Counted from the first letter of the stretch, positions 7,862-16,499 are shown. The stretch is 64,000 bases of DNA from Fodinicola acaciae (GCF_010993745.1 NZ_WOTN01000001.1:2731235-2795234), one strand, 5' to 3'. Made by a program: numbers and translations. The notes: generated by a model from the letters alone, not told the origin.

Positions 7862-8998
7862 ATGCCGGTGGAGTTGACCAAAGGCGCCAACACCGCGCTG
7901 CCGGGTCCGGTGGCGGTCGTCACCGCGTCGGCCTCGACGCCGCTGGACATCGCCGCGCTGCTGGTCACCGCGACCGGCAAGGTGCGTTCCGACGACGACT
8001 TCGTGTTCTTCAACCAGCCGGCCGGTCCCGGTGTGCACCTGCAGCCGCCGTCGACGCTGCGCATCGACTTCGCGGCCGTTCCGGCCGACATCGAGAAGGT
8101 GGTCATCACGGCGACCATCGACGGTCCCGGCACGTTCGCGATGGTGCAGGGGCTCGCGGCGACCGTCAGCGATGCCGGTGGCACGCCGGTCGCGCATTTC
8201 GTACCGCCCGGCCTCGGCTCCGAGACCGCGCTGGTCATCGTCGAGATCTATCGCCGGCAAGGCGCCTGGAAGGTGCGCGCGGTCGGCCAGGGGTACGCCA
8301 CCGGGTTGGCCGGGATCGCCACCGACTTCGGCATTTCGGTGGAGGACCCGGCGCCGCAAGCACCACCGGCCTACCAGCAGCCACCGGCACCGCCGGCCTA
8401 TCAGCAGCCACCCGCACCGGCGCCCGGAAAGATCAACCTGGACAAGGGAAAAGTCAACCTGCAGAAAGGCCAGAGCGTCTCGCTGGTGAAGACCGGCGCG
8501 CCGCCGCTGACCCGCGTACGGATGGGCCTGGGGTGGGCCGCCGGCACCGGCCGGTCGATCGACCTGGACGCATCGGCGATCCTCTACGACGCGCGCGCCA
8601 AGGACGTCGACAAGGTCTGGTTCATGTCGCAGAAAGGCGCCGGCGGCGCGGTCCGGCACTCCGGCGACGACCTGGTCGGTGGCGGCGGAGGCGACGACGA
8701 GCAGATCTTCGTCGACCTGACCGGCATCCCGCCAAACGTCGTCGCGCTGGTGTTCACCGTCAACAGCTTCTCCGGCCAGAAGTTCAGCGACCTGTCCGCG
8801 GCCTGGTGCCGGCTGCTCGACGACGTCACCGGCGAGGAGCTCGTACGCTTCGACCTGTCCGGCTCCAAGGCGCACACCGGCGTGGTGATGTGTACGCTGC
8901 GCCGCGCCGCCGACGGTTGGGAGATGACCGCGATCGGCGAGTTCCACGACGGCCGCACCGTCCGCGCGATGGTCAAGCCGGCCAAGGCGTATCTGTAA
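7862..8998 (+). CDS. protein with two TerD-like domains
   Basis: The 378-aa product has two TerD-like modules. The N-terminal one (about 1-160) begins MPVELTKGANTALPG. A linker with PPAYQQPPAP repeats (about 165-190) leads to a fuller C-terminal module (about 195-378). That module has GINLDKG-like starts, LGW, SIDLDASAILYD and the acidic GDDEQIFVDL, which correspond to the calcium-binding residues of TerD. TerD proteins belong to tellurite/stress-response systems, are calcium-binding and may act with membrane partners. No other ter genes are near. GGGGGAA precedes the ATG. Confidence 0.88.
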   Translation: MPVELTKGANTALPGPVAVVTASASTPLDIAALLVTATGKVRSDDDFVFFNQPAGPGVHLQPPSTLRIDFAAVPADIEKVVITATIDGPGTFAMVQGLAATVSDAGGTPVAHFVPPGLGSETALVIVEIYRRQGAWKVRAVGQGYATGLAGIATDFGISVEDPAPQAPPAYQQPPAPPAYQQPPAPAPGKINLDKGKVNLQKGQSVSLVKTGAPPLTRVRMGLGWAAGTGRSIDLDASAILYDARAKDVDKVWFMSQKGAGGAVRHSGDDLVGGGGGDDEQIFVDLTGIPPNVVALVFTVNSFSGQKFSDLSAAWCRLLDDVTGEELVRFDLSGSKAHTGVVMCTLRRAADGWEMTAIGEFHDGRTVRAMVKPAKAYL

Positions 8999-9027
8999 GG
9001 CTGCTCTCAGCGGCCGGGGGTTACGCT

Positions 9028-9390
9028 GTGAGCGTGCGGCAGGTGATGTTCTCCCGGCGATGGCTTTGGAAGCACGTCGTCGCCGTCGTGCTCTTCGCGA
9101 TCTGCGTCGCCGGTGCCTGGTGGCAGACCGTGCGGGCCGGCTCGCCGACCGGCACCTGGCAAAACGCCGGATACGCGCTGGAGTGGCCGCTGTTCGCGGC
9201 GTTCGTGGTGTGGGCCTGGTTCCGGATGATGCAGCTGGAGGCTCGCGCGCTGGCTCAGCAAGAGGCCGAGCCGGAGCCGCGACCAGAGCCAGCGCCGGTC
9301 CCGGTGCTGGTGAAGGCGCACGAGGAGGACGATCCGGCGTTGGCCAAGTACAACGACTATCTCGCCTGGCTGGCCAAACAGGATGGCTGA
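9028..9390 (+). CDS. small two-helix membrane protein
   Basis: This 120-aa product has transmembrane helices at about residues 15-31 and 47-64 and a charged, Pro/Glu-rich tail ending in a short helix (ALAKYNDYLAWLAKQDG). The start is the GTG at 9028, preceded by a G-run 7 nt upstream; an ATG at 9046 is possible. Its stop overlaps the start of the DUF3817 gene by 8 bp. The pair looks conserved in actinomycetes, but the function is unknown. Confidence 0.75.
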   Translation: MSVRQVMFSRRWLWKHVVAVVLFAICVAGAWWQTVRAGSPTGTWQNAGYALEWPLFAAFVVWAWFRMMQLEARALAQQEAEPEPRPEPAPVPVLVKAHEEDDPALAKYNDYLAWLAKQDG

Positions 9391-9727
9391 CGTCCAGACC
9401 CGCCGGCCGACCCGCAAGGAGCTGCGCGGTCCGCTGCTGCGTTACCAGATCCTCTCGTACGTGACCGCCGTCGGCCTGATCGTGCTGCTGTTCGTGGCGA
9501 TGCCGCTGGAATACCTGGCGCACGACAAGACCGTGGTCAGCATCGTCGGGCCGGCGCACGGCCTGGTCTACATCGTCTATCTGCTGTGCGTCTTCGACCT
9601 CGGCAACAAGGTCGGCTGGACGCTGAAGAAGACGGTGCTGGTGATGCTGGCCGGCGTCATCCCGCTGCTGTCGGTCTTCGTGGAGCGCCGCGTCCACCGG
9701 CAGATCCTGGCCGAAGCCGCCGACTAA
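9383..9727 (+). CDS. DUF3817 membrane protein
   Basis: This 114-aa protein has three hydrophobic helices (about 24-42, 50-68 and 84-102). It carries the DUF3817 pattern: an early LRYQILSYVTAVGLIVL helix, the GPAHGLVYIVYLL stretch with the conserved His, and a basic C terminus (ERRVHRQ). No biochemical role is known for the family. It overlaps the preceding small membrane protein gene by 8 bp, so both are likely made from one transcript. Confidence 0.85.
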   Translation: MADVQTRRPTRKELRGPLLRYQILSYVTAVGLIVLLFVAMPLEYLAHDKTVVSIVGPAHGLVYIVYLLCVFDLGNKVGWTLKKTVLVMLAGVIPLLSVFVERRVHRQILAEAAD

Positions 9728-9799
9728 GGACCCCGCCGAGGAGCGACGGTCGAAGGTTTTGTCGTACGCGCCGACGACTCTGGCAACGGGGGCCCAAAA

Positions 9800-10420
9800 T
9801 CAGCCGTCGATGTCTGGCGCGCCGAGTGGCTCGCCAGGCAGCGGAAACTCCTCCTGCGCCGACGCGCGCAGGCCGGCGAGCAGCAGCTCGGCCAGCCGCG
9901 CGTCGACCCGCTCGCTCAGGTCGGCGAGACCGGCCGACTGGCGGACGTGCACGTTGATCAGCATGCCGAGGTCACCCACGCCGATGTCCGTACGCAGGTC
10001 GCCGGCCTGCTGAGCGGCGCCGATCATCTCCCCCAGCGCCGCCGTGAGGACGCGCCGGCGCGCCACCGTCTCCGGTCGCAGCCGCATCTGCTCGTGCCGC
10101 AGCGGATCGATCACCGCGCTCAGTCCGCCGAGCCGCGTACGCACACAGAACCGTACGAACCGGCAGAGCGCCGACCACGCGTCCGACTCCTCTCGCAGCG
10201 CCGCCTGCGCCGCGTCGACCAGTTGGTCCATGCCGTCGTGGAGCACCGCGTCGACGAGCGCCGCGCGGTCAGGAAACCGCCGGTAGAGCGTGCCGATCCC
10301 GACGCCGGCTGCCTTCGCGATGTCCTCAAGCGGATGGTCTGGTCCGTGCTCGACCAGCAGCCGGCGCGCCGCGGCGAGGATCTGCTCGCGATTGCGCCGC
10401 GCGTCCGCTCGGAGTGTCAC
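9800..10420 (-). CDS. TetR-family transcriptional regulator
   Basis: The product is 206 aa. The N-terminal TetR helix-turn-helix (REQILAAARRLLVEHG through AAGVGIGTLYRRFPDRAALVDAV, about 10-57) is followed by a helical ligand-binding domain. The start is GTG. It is transcribed away from the LLM oxidoreductase gene, and a near-perfect 25-bp palindrome lies in the 57-bp gap. It therefore probably represses itself and that gene. Confidence 0.9.
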   Translation of the reverse strand: MTLRADARRNREQILAAARRLLVEHGPDHPLEDIAKAAGVGIGTLYRRFPDRAALVDAVLHDGMDQLVDAAQAALREESDAWSALCRFVRFCVRTRLGGLSAVIDPLRHEQMRLRPETVARRRVLTAALGEMIGAAQQAGDLRTDIGVGDLGMLINVHVRQSAGLADLSERVDARLAELLLAGLRASAQEEFPLPGEPLGAPDIDG

Positions 10421-10443
10421 CCGGCGACTCTACCGAGGTAGGC

Positions 10444-10468
10444 TAACTGGAGGAATTTCCTCCAGTTA
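10444..10468. promoter_or_regulatory. TetR-type operator, 12-bp arms
   Basis: TAACTGGAGGAA and its exact reverse complement flank a single central T, giving a 25-bp palindrome between the divergent TetR and LLM genes. Its right edge touches the AAGGAG ribosome site of the LLM gene. The size and position suit a TetR operator controlling both directions. Confidence 0.8.
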
Positions 10469-10477
10469 AGGAGCCTC

Positions 10478-11362
10478 ATGCGTATCGGACTGCTGATCGA
10501 CGAGCGCGGCAAGTCGCTCGACGAACTCACCGCGGAAGCGACCGCGGCGAAAGGCCTGGCCGGATTCTGGACCGGCCAGCATTACGACTGGGATCCGTTG
10601 AGCGTGCTCGCGGCGACCGCGCCGGCCGTGCCCGGGATCGAGCTCGGCACCGCGATCGTGCCGACCTTCCCGCTGCATCCGCTGGCCTTGGCCAGCCAGG
10701 CGCTGAGCGTGCAGGCGATGGTCGGCAACCGGCTGACGCTCGGCGTCGGCCTCAGCCACCGGGTGGTGATCGAGGAGCGCTTCGGCATCTCGTACGACCG
10801 GCCGGCGCGCCACCTGCGCGAATATCTGTCGGCGCTGGTGCCGCTGCTGCACGGCGAGTCGATCGCGTACGAAGGCGAGACGCTGAAAGCGGCCGGCGCG
10901 GTGACCGTGCCGGGATCGCGGCCGCCGGGCGTACTCGTCTCCGCGCTCGGGCCGGTCACACTGCGGATCGCCGGCGAGCTGACCGACGGCACGATCACCA
11001 ACTGGGCCGGCCCGGCCACGCTCGCCGACCACGTCGTGCCGGCGATCAGCAGTGCCGCGTCGGCTACGCCACGGATCGTCGCCGCCGTCATGGTGTCGGT
11101 GACCTCCGACGAAGCGGCCGTACGCGGGTGGGTCAAGGACAACTTCGGCATGGCCTCGACGCTGCCGAGCTATCGGTCGATGTTGGAGCGCGAAGGCGCC
11201 GGCGGCGTCGAGGACGTGGTCGTCGTCGGCGACGAGTCGTCGGTCGAGCGGCAGTTGCAGCGGCAGCTCGACGCCGGCGCGACCGAGTTCATCGCCTTCC
11301 CGCTCGGCTCCGCCGCCGACCGCGCGCGTACGACCGACCTGCTCGTCGCACTCAACGCCTGA
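10478..11362 (+). CDS. LLM-class flavin/F420-dependent oxidoreductase
   Basis: The 294-aa product has the bacterial luciferase-like TIM-barrel pattern: MRIGLLIDERG, FWTGQHYDWDPLSVL, PGIELGTAIVPTFPLHPLALASQA and the LGVGLSHRVV strand. The subfamily is similar to F420-dependent reductases of actinomycetes. The cofactor (F420 or FMN) and substrate cannot be fixed from sequence. AAGGAG stands 7 nt before the ATG. The YciI-like and ECF42 genes follow, making a TetR-controlled unit. Confidence 0.88.
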   Translation: MRIGLLIDERGKSLDELTAEATAAKGLAGFWTGQHYDWDPLSVLAATAPAVPGIELGTAIVPTFPLHPLALASQALSVQAMVGNRLTLGVGLSHRVVIEERFGISYDRPARHLREYLSALVPLLHGESIAYEGETLKAAGAVTVPGSRPPGVLVSALGPVTLRIAGELTDGTITNWAGPATLADHVVPAISSAASATPRIVAAVMVSVTSDEAAVRGWVKDNFGMASTLPSYRSMLEREGAGGVEDVVVVGDESSVERQLQRQLDAGATEFIAFPLGSAADRARTTDLLVALNA

Positions 11363-11429
11363 AAGGATCCGTCCCGGCCACGGCCGTTCTCGACATGCCG
11401 GCGGAGGAAACTTGGCAGAATCTGGCACC

Positions 11430-11795
11430 GTGAAATACCTGATCCTGATCTACCACAACCCGGAGATGGCCAAGCTCTGGCAGAGCATGCCGCCGGAGCG
11501 GCGAGCCGCCGGCCTGCGCGCGTACGAGGTGCTCAACGACGAGCTGCGCGCGTCCGGTGAGCTGGTGGCGACCGAGCCGGTGTCGCAGACGAAGGTGACG
11601 CGGGTGACCGCGCACGACGGCCGCACCAGCCTCAGCGACGGACCGTTCGCCGAGGCCAAGGAGCATCTGGCCGGCTTCTATCTGGTCGACTGCGTGAGCG
11701 AGGAGCGCGCGTACGACATCGCCGGCCGGATCCCTGAAGCCGCTTTCGGCGTCGTGGAGGTGCGGCCGACGCTGGATCTCAGCGCTTTCGGATGA
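11430..11795 (+). CDS. YciI-like protein with DGPF motif
   Basis: This small ferredoxin-like-fold protein (about 121 aa) begins VKYLILIYHNPEMA and has the family motif SDGPFAEAKEHLAGFYLVD. The GTG at 11430 matches the usual MKYLMLI start. An in-frame TTG at 11412 has a closer GGAGG and remains possible. Its stop overlaps the start of the ECF42 sigma gene (ATGA). DGPF proteins are the known genetic partners of ECF42 sigma factors and are often their targets. The biochemical role is not settled. Confidence 0.88.
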   Translation: MKYLILIYHNPEMAKLWQSMPPERRAAGLRAYEVLNDELRASGELVATEPVSQTKVTRVTAHDGRTSLSDGPFAEAKEHLAGFYLVDCVSEERAYDIAGRIPEAAFGVVEVRPTLDLSAFG

Positions 11796-12973
11796 CCATC
11801 GAACGGGTGGTGCGCGAGCTGGCGCCGCAGGTGCTCGTCGCGGTCGTACGCCGTCATGGCGGTTTCGACATCTGCGAGGACGCCGTGCAGGAGGCGCTGC
11901 TCGCGGCCGCGCAGCAGTGGCCGGTCGACGGCATGCCGGCCAACCCGAAAGGCTGGCTGATCACGGTCGCTTCGCGGCGGCGTACGGAGATGTGGCGCAG
12001 CGACACGGCCCGGCAGCGGCGCGAGGAGACGGTCGCCGCGATGGCCACCGATCCGCCGGTCGTCTCGTCGGTCGACGACACGCTCACACTGCTCAAGCTG
12101 TGCTGCCATCCGTCGCTCACCGAGCAGTCGCAGGTCGCGTTGACGCTGCGCGCGGTCGGCGGCCTCACCACGGCCGAGATCGCGCGCGCGTTCCTCGTGC
12201 CGGAAGCGACCGTGGCGCAGCGCATCAGCCGCGCGAAAGCGCGGATCAAAGGTGCGCGCTTCGAGCTGCCGGACGGCCTGGACGCGGTGCTGCAGGTGCT
12301 CTACCTGGTCTTCAACGAGGGTTACACGGCCAGCTCCGGGTCGTCGCTGCACCGCGTCGAGCTGTCGGCGGAGGCCATCCGGCTGACGCGCCAGCTGCTC
12401 GCCGAAGCGCCGGACGACGGCGAGGTGGCTGGCCTGCTCGCGTTGATGCTGCTCACCGATGCGCGGCGGCCGGCGCGCACGCTCGCCGACGGCTCGTTGG
12501 TGCCGCTCGCCGAGCAGGACCGCGGCTTGTGGGATGCCGCTCTCATCGCCGAAGGCAGCGAGCTGATCGCCGCGACGCTCGCCCGCGCGCCGGTCGGCCC
12601 GTACCAGCTGCAGGCCGCGATCGCCGCCGTGCACGACGAGGCGGCGCGCTACGAGGACACCGACTGGCCGCAGATCCTCGGCCTTTATGACCTGCTGTCC
12701 ACCATCGCGCCGGGACCGATGGTGTCGCTCAACCGGATCGTGGCGCTGGCGATGGTACGCGGACCGGCCGCCGGCCTGGCCGAGCTGGCGGCCGCCGAGG
12801 CACCGCTCGCCGGCCACCATCGCGTGCACGCCGTACGCGCACATCTGCTCGACCTGTCCGGCGATCGAGCCGCCGCGCGGTCGGAGTACGAGCGCGCGGC
12901 GAGCCTCACGCTGAGCATGCCGGAGCAGCGCTATCTGCTGGCTCGCGCCGCCGCCGTACTGTCTGAGGGATGA
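11792..12973 (+). CDS. ECF42-type RNA polymerase sigma factor
   Basis: The product is 393 aa. Region 2 includes DICEDAVQEALLAA and NPKGWLITVASRRR. Region 4 includes LTLRAVGGLTTAEIARAFLV and EATVAQRISRAKARIK. A C-terminal domain of about 220 residues, rich in TPR-like helices, follows (QVLYLVFNEGY, PYQLQAAIAAVHDEA, LYDLLSTIAPGPMVSLNRIVALAM). This is the ECF42 architecture, where the C-terminal extension replaces an anti-sigma factor in control. It is coupled to the upstream DGPF gene and overlaps the next gene by 4 bp. A second member of the group is at 54323-55546. Confidence 0.93.
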   Translation: MTIERVVRELAPQVLVAVVRRHGGFDICEDAVQEALLAAAQQWPVDGMPANPKGWLITVASRRRTEMWRSDTARQRREETVAAMATDPPVVSSVDDTLTLLKLCCHPSLTEQSQVALTLRAVGGLTTAEIARAFLVPEATVAQRISRAKARIKGARFELPDGLDAVLQVLYLVFNEGYTASSGSSLHRVELSAEAIRLTRQLLAEAPDDGEVAGLLALMLLTDARRPARTLADGSLVPLAEQDRGLWDAALIAEGSELIAATLARAPVGPYQLQAAIAAVHDEAARYEDTDWPQILGLYDLLSTIAPGPMVSLNRIVALAMVRGPAAGLAELAAAEAPLAGHHRVHAVRAHLLDLSGDRAAARSEYERAASLTLSMPEQRYLLARAAAVLSEG

Positions 12974-13608
12974 GCGACCAGCGGCAATGGCCGCGCGAAC
13001 GGCGTGAACTTCCGGCCGAGCTGACGGCTGCCGCCGCGGCCAACCCCGGCGGCGCGGTCGCCGAGATCGACGCGACGATGGTCAGCGACCCGAACGGATA
13101 CGTGCCGGCCGAGGCGATCGTCGGTGTCTTCCTGGTCGGGCCGGACGGAAAGGCGACCGGCGACTACGAACGCAACCCCGACCACGGACCGGTGCGCGAC
13201 GACCTCAGGCGGCTCGAGCCACCGGACCACTGGCTCGGCTGGCTGCCGGACGAGCCAGGCCCGGCCGTACGCACGTCGATCGAGGGCATCCTCGACCAAC
13301 AGGTGGCCGGGTCGGTGGTCGACTGGCTGAAGATCATCGACGAGCCGGTGTTCCTCACCTCGGCCCGGCGGCTGCCGGACGACCCCGACCGGGTGATCGC
13401 CACCCGCGCCGCGCTGGCCGTGTCGTTCGCGCTCGGCGCGCGGCCGCCGGGCGGCGACAGCGTGATCCTCACCGGCGTGTTCTCCTGGGTCGCCGCCGGA
13501 CTGGACGGCGAACGCGCCGACCAGCTCTGGTTTGACCTGGGGATGAGCCGCGAGGAGGCGGAGACCGCGCTCAAGGAGCGGATCTATGCCGTCGGACGGC
13601 CTTCGTAG
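12970..13608 (+). CDS. conserved-looking protein of unknown function
   Basis: This 212-aa soluble protein starts within the stop of the sigma gene (ATGA), so it is the last gene of the LLM/YciI/ECF42 run. It has no recognisable catalytic motif. Visible features are an N-terminal segment with GAVAEIDATMVSDPNGYVPAEAI, an acidic middle (DDPDR) and a C-terminal helical stretch GMSREEAETALKERI. Its last 25 bases overlap the 3' end of the convergent DNA ligase gene. I do not recognise it. Confidence 0.75.
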   Translation: MSDQRQWPRERRELPAELTAAAAANPGGAVAEIDATMVSDPNGYVPAEAIVGVFLVGPDGKATGDYERNPDHGPVRDDLRRLEPPDHWLGWLPDEPGPAVRTSIEGILDQQVAGSVVDWLKIIDEPVFLTSARRLPDDPDRVIATRAALAVSFALGARPPGGDSVILTGVFSWVAAGLDGERADQLWFDLGMSREEAETALKERIYAVGRPS

Positions 13609-15119
13609 ATCGCTCGTACGGTCTCCACGGTGTCGGCCTCGGACGCCTTCTTGTCCTCGCGATAACGCAAGACGCGCGCGAACCGCAACGCCATGCCGCC
13701 CGGATAGCGCGTGCTGTTCTGCACGCCGTCGAACGCGATCTCGACCACCAGCTCCGGTCGTACGCGCACCACCCAGTCGCCTTCCTCGACCGCCAGCGCG
13801 CGCAGCTTTTCCGTCTGCCAGGCCAGCATCTCGTCGGTCATGCCCTTGAACGTCTTGCCGAGCATGACGAAATCGCCGGTCGCCTCGTCGCGCGCGCCGA
13901 GGTGCAGGTTGGACAGCCAGCCGCGGCGGCGGCCGTGCCCCTGCTCGACGGCGAGCACGACCAGGTCGAGCGTGTGCCGCGGCTTGACCTTGAGCCAGCC
14001 GCCACCCCGGCGACCGTTTTGATAGGGCACGTCCAGTGCCTTGACGACGACACCTTCGTGGCCGGCGGCGAGCGCCGCCGCGTACACCCTCCCGGCCGCC
14101 TCCGCCGACTCCACCACCTCGCGCGTGATCCGCGCGGCCGCCGGCACCACCTTTTCCAGCGCGGACCAGCGCCGGTCCCCCGGCTCGTCCAGCAGGTCGT
14201 CGCCGTCCAGGTGCAGGATGTCGAAAAACGCGGCGGTGAGCGGCATCCGCTCGCGCAGCCGCCGCGGGTCGCCGCGCTGGCCGGTGCGGCTCGCGGTCAC
14301 CTGAAACCGGTGTGGCCGGCCGTCGTCGTCGAGCGCGATCACCTCGCCGTCGAGCACGATCTGCCGGACCGGCAGGGCCCGTACGACCTCGACGACCTCC
14401 GGCAGCCGCGCGGTCACGTCGTCGAGGCTGCGGGTGAACAGCCGCACCTGGTCGCCGTCGCGGTGCGCCTGGATGCGGATGCCGTCGAGCTTGTATTCGA
14501 CCGCGGCCGGGCACACCTTCTCGATCGCCGAGTCGATGTCGGGCGCGGTGCCGGCGAGCATTGGCTCCAGCGCGCGGCCGACCTCCAGCCGGAACTCGGC
14601 CAGCGCCGCAGCGCCACCGCCGAGCGCTGCCGCAGCGACACCGCGCAGGTCGCCGGACAGCAGCAACGCACGCCGCACGTGTGGAACCTCGATGCCGGTC
14701 GCTCGCGAGATCGCGTCGACCATCAGCCCCGCCAGCGCACCCTGCCGCAGCTCGCCGGTCAGCAGCCGGCGCAGAAATTCCTGCTCGACGGCGGTCGCGC
14801 GACCGAACAGGTCGCCGAGCAGCGTGCGGCGCTGTGCCTGCGATCCGGCTCCGGTCGTGGCACCGATGCGAGCACATGCCGTGTCGACCGCGGCGACCGT
14901 CAGACTCGGCTCGGCCGCCGGCGCCGGCACGTCCTGGATGCTCCGCCAGCCGACGCCGATCTGCCGCTGGCGCAGCTCACCGGACAGGTAGGCGACGGCC
15001 GGCACGACCTCCTCCGGCTCGACCTCGCGCAACACCGCCGCCAGCAACTCGGCCTTCTCACGCCGGCTGCGCGTCGCCGCCACCGCCGCGGACGTCTCGA
15101 CCAGCCTGGTCAGCAGCAT
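13584..15119 (-). CDS. ATP-dependent DNA ligase (LigB-like)
   Basis: This 511-aa protein has the archaeal/actinobacterial ATP-ligase layout: an N-terminal helical DNA-binding domain, the adenylation motif EYKLDGIRIQ with the nucleophilic Lys near 209, motifs around LDGEVIALDDDG, FFDILHLDG and EGVVVKALD, and the motif V lysines in GGWLKVKPRHTLDLVV. A C-terminal OB domain with LVVEIAFDGVQ follows. It seals nicks using ATP beside the essential NAD-dependent ligase. The ATG overlaps the stop of the truncated LysE gene (TGATG). Confidence 0.93.
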   Translation of the reverse strand: MLLTRLVETSAAVAATRSRREKAELLAAVLREVEPEEVVPAVAYLSGELRQRQIGVGWRSIQDVPAPAAEPSLTVAAVDTACARIGATTGAGSQAQRRTLLGDLFGRATAVEQEFLRRLLTGELRQGALAGLMVDAISRATGIEVPHVRRALLLSGDLRGVAAAALGGGAAALAEFRLEVGRALEPMLAGTAPDIDSAIEKVCPAAVEYKLDGIRIQAHRDGDQVRLFTRSLDDVTARLPEVVEVVRALPVRQIVLDGEVIALDDDGRPHRFQVTASRTGQRGDPRRLRERMPLTAAFFDILHLDGDDLLDEPGDRRWSALEKVVPAAARITREVVESAEAAGRVYAAALAAGHEGVVVKALDVPYQNGRRGGGWLKVKPRHTLDLVVLAVEQGHGRRRGWLSNLHLGARDEATGDFVMLGKTFKGMTDEMLAWQTEKLRALAVEEGDWVVRVRPELVVEIAFDGVQNSTRYPGGMALRFARVLRYREDKKASEADTVETVRAIYEGRPTA

Positions 15120-15454
15120 CAGCTCGGCGCCTTCGCGGTCGCCAGCAGGCCGGCGGCCCCCAGCATCAGGCCGGGCCGGACGATCGTGCGTATGCCGAGA
15201 TAGACCAGATAGCCGACGCCGAGCCAGCGCACCACCTCGAACGCGACCCGGGACGCGGCCAGCAGCGCTTCGAGGCCGGCCACCGCGAGCGTGAGCAACA
15301 CCGCGAAGGCGGCCAGCCGGCCGAGCAGGCCACCGACCGCCGCGCGCGAGCCGCTGCGCATGCCGTTGGACAGCGCGAGCAGGTTGTTGGCGCCCGGCGT
15401 CAGCGCCACCAGCACGGCGGCCGGCGGGAACACCAGGATGGAATGCCAGCTCAT
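15119..15454 (-). CDS. LysE-family transporter, C-terminally truncated
   Basis: The first ~90 residues match a LysE/RhtB exporter: MSWHSILVFPPAAVLVALTP, the hallmark PGANNLLALSNGMRSG and helices through VVRWLGVGYLVYLGIRTI. The family is normally about 200 aa. Here the product stops at 111 aa after an unrelated tail (RPGLMLGAAGLLATAKAPS), losing the last three helices. Its TGA shares one base with the ATG of the DNA ligase gene, as if a deletion joined the two. It may be non-functional. The start is the ATG at 15454. Confidence 0.75.
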   Translation of the reverse strand: MSWHSILVFPPAAVLVALTPGANNLLALSNGMRSGSRAAVGGLLGRLAAFAVLLTLAVAGLEALLAASRVAFEVVRWLGVGYLVYLGIRTIVRPGLMLGAAGLLATAKAPS

Positions 15455-15503
15455 GGCACGTACGTTATCCGGCGGGTATGACATCAGGACACAGGAGACG
15501 AAC

Positions 15504-16478
15504 ATGCGAGCAGCGGTGTGCGTACGAGCCGGCGGTCCCGAGGTGCTGGAGGTCCGCGACGTGCCGCGACCGGCCGTGCGGGACGGCTGGAGCCTGGTCG
15601 AGGTGAAGGGCGCCGGGCTGAACCGGTCGGAGCTGATGACCCGGCAGGGCCACTCGCCAAACGTGAGCTTCCCGCGCGTGCTCGGCATCGAGTGCGTCGG
15701 CGTGGTCGCCGAGTCGACCGATCCGGCGCTGGCGGTCGGCCAGACCGTGGCCGCGATCATGGGTGAGATGGGGCGCGAGTTCGACGGCGGCTATGCGGAC
15801 TTCGCGCTGCTGCCCAACGAGCTGCTGATGCCGGTGCGGACGACGCTCGACTGGCACACCCTCGCCGCGCTGCCGGAGACCTACCTGACGACTCAGGGAT
15901 CCATGGACGCGCTCGGCATCGGTCCCGGCAGCGGTGGCCGGCTGCTCGTACGTGGCGGCACGTCGTCGGTCGGCATGGCGGCACTGTCGATGGCACGCGG
16001 CTATGGCGTCGAGACCGCCGCCACCACCCGGCGCCCCGACAAGACCGCCGCGCTGACCGCCGGCGGTGCCGACCACGTGATCGTCGACAACGGCGAGGAC
16101 CTGGGCAAACAGGTGCGCGAGATCTGGCCGGACGGCCCCGACTACGTGCTGGAGCTGGTGGGCGCGACCACGACCGTCGAGTCGCTGCACCTCGTACACC
16201 GCGGCGGCACGGTGTGCGTGACCGGCATGCTCAGCGGCGTCTGGGCCATCCCGAGCTTCGAGCCGGTGGCGATGATCCCCTCCGGCTCGAAGCTCACCGC
16301 GTATCACAGCGACGACTTCAAAGGCAGCGCCGGCGCGCTGCAGCGGATCGTCGACGAGGTCGAGGCCGGCACGTACCAGCCAAACCTCGACCGCGTCTTC
16401 GCGCTGGACGACGTGGTGGCGGCACACACGTACATGGAGACCAACCAGGCCACCGGCAAGGTCGTCCTGGTGCCGTGA
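15504..16478 (+). CDS. zinc-type alcohol dehydrogenase-like / quinone oxidoreductase
   Basis: The 324-aa product is a medium-chain dehydrogenase/reductase without the catalytic zinc Cys, so it is closer to the quinone oxidoreductase branch. It has the N-terminal GroES-like domain (RAAVCVRAGGPEVLEVRDVP, GLNRSELMTRQG, PRVLGIECVGVV) and a Rossmann domain in which GGTSSVGMAALSMARGYG replaces the usual GxGxxG. AGGAG precedes the ATG; the open frame upstream is spurious. It is transcribed away from the LysE gene, with about 50 bp between them. The substrate is unknown. Confidence 0.88.
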   Translation: MRAAVCVRAGGPEVLEVRDVPRPAVRDGWSLVEVKGAGLNRSELMTRQGHSPNVSFPRVLGIECVGVVAESTDPALAVGQTVAAIMGEMGREFDGGYADFALLPNELLMPVRTTLDWHTLAALPETYLTTQGSMDALGIGPGSGGRLLVRGGTSSVGMAALSMARGYGVETAATTRRPDKTAALTAGGADHVIVDNGEDLGKQVREIWPDGPDYVLELVGATTTVESLHLVHRGGTVCVTGMLSGVWAIPSFEPVAMIPSGSKLTAYHSDDFKGSAGALQRIVDEVEAGTYQPNLDRVFALDDVVAAHTYMETNQATGKVVLVP

Positions 16479-16499
16479 CGCAATCGGAATCCGATTACG

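Noticed and set aside
7742-9697. 651-codon minus-strand open frame opposite TerD and the two small membrane protein genes
   Set aside because: Its translation is a compositional shadow (Arg/Gly/Asp-rich with no fold pattern); the plus-strand genes are clearly coding.
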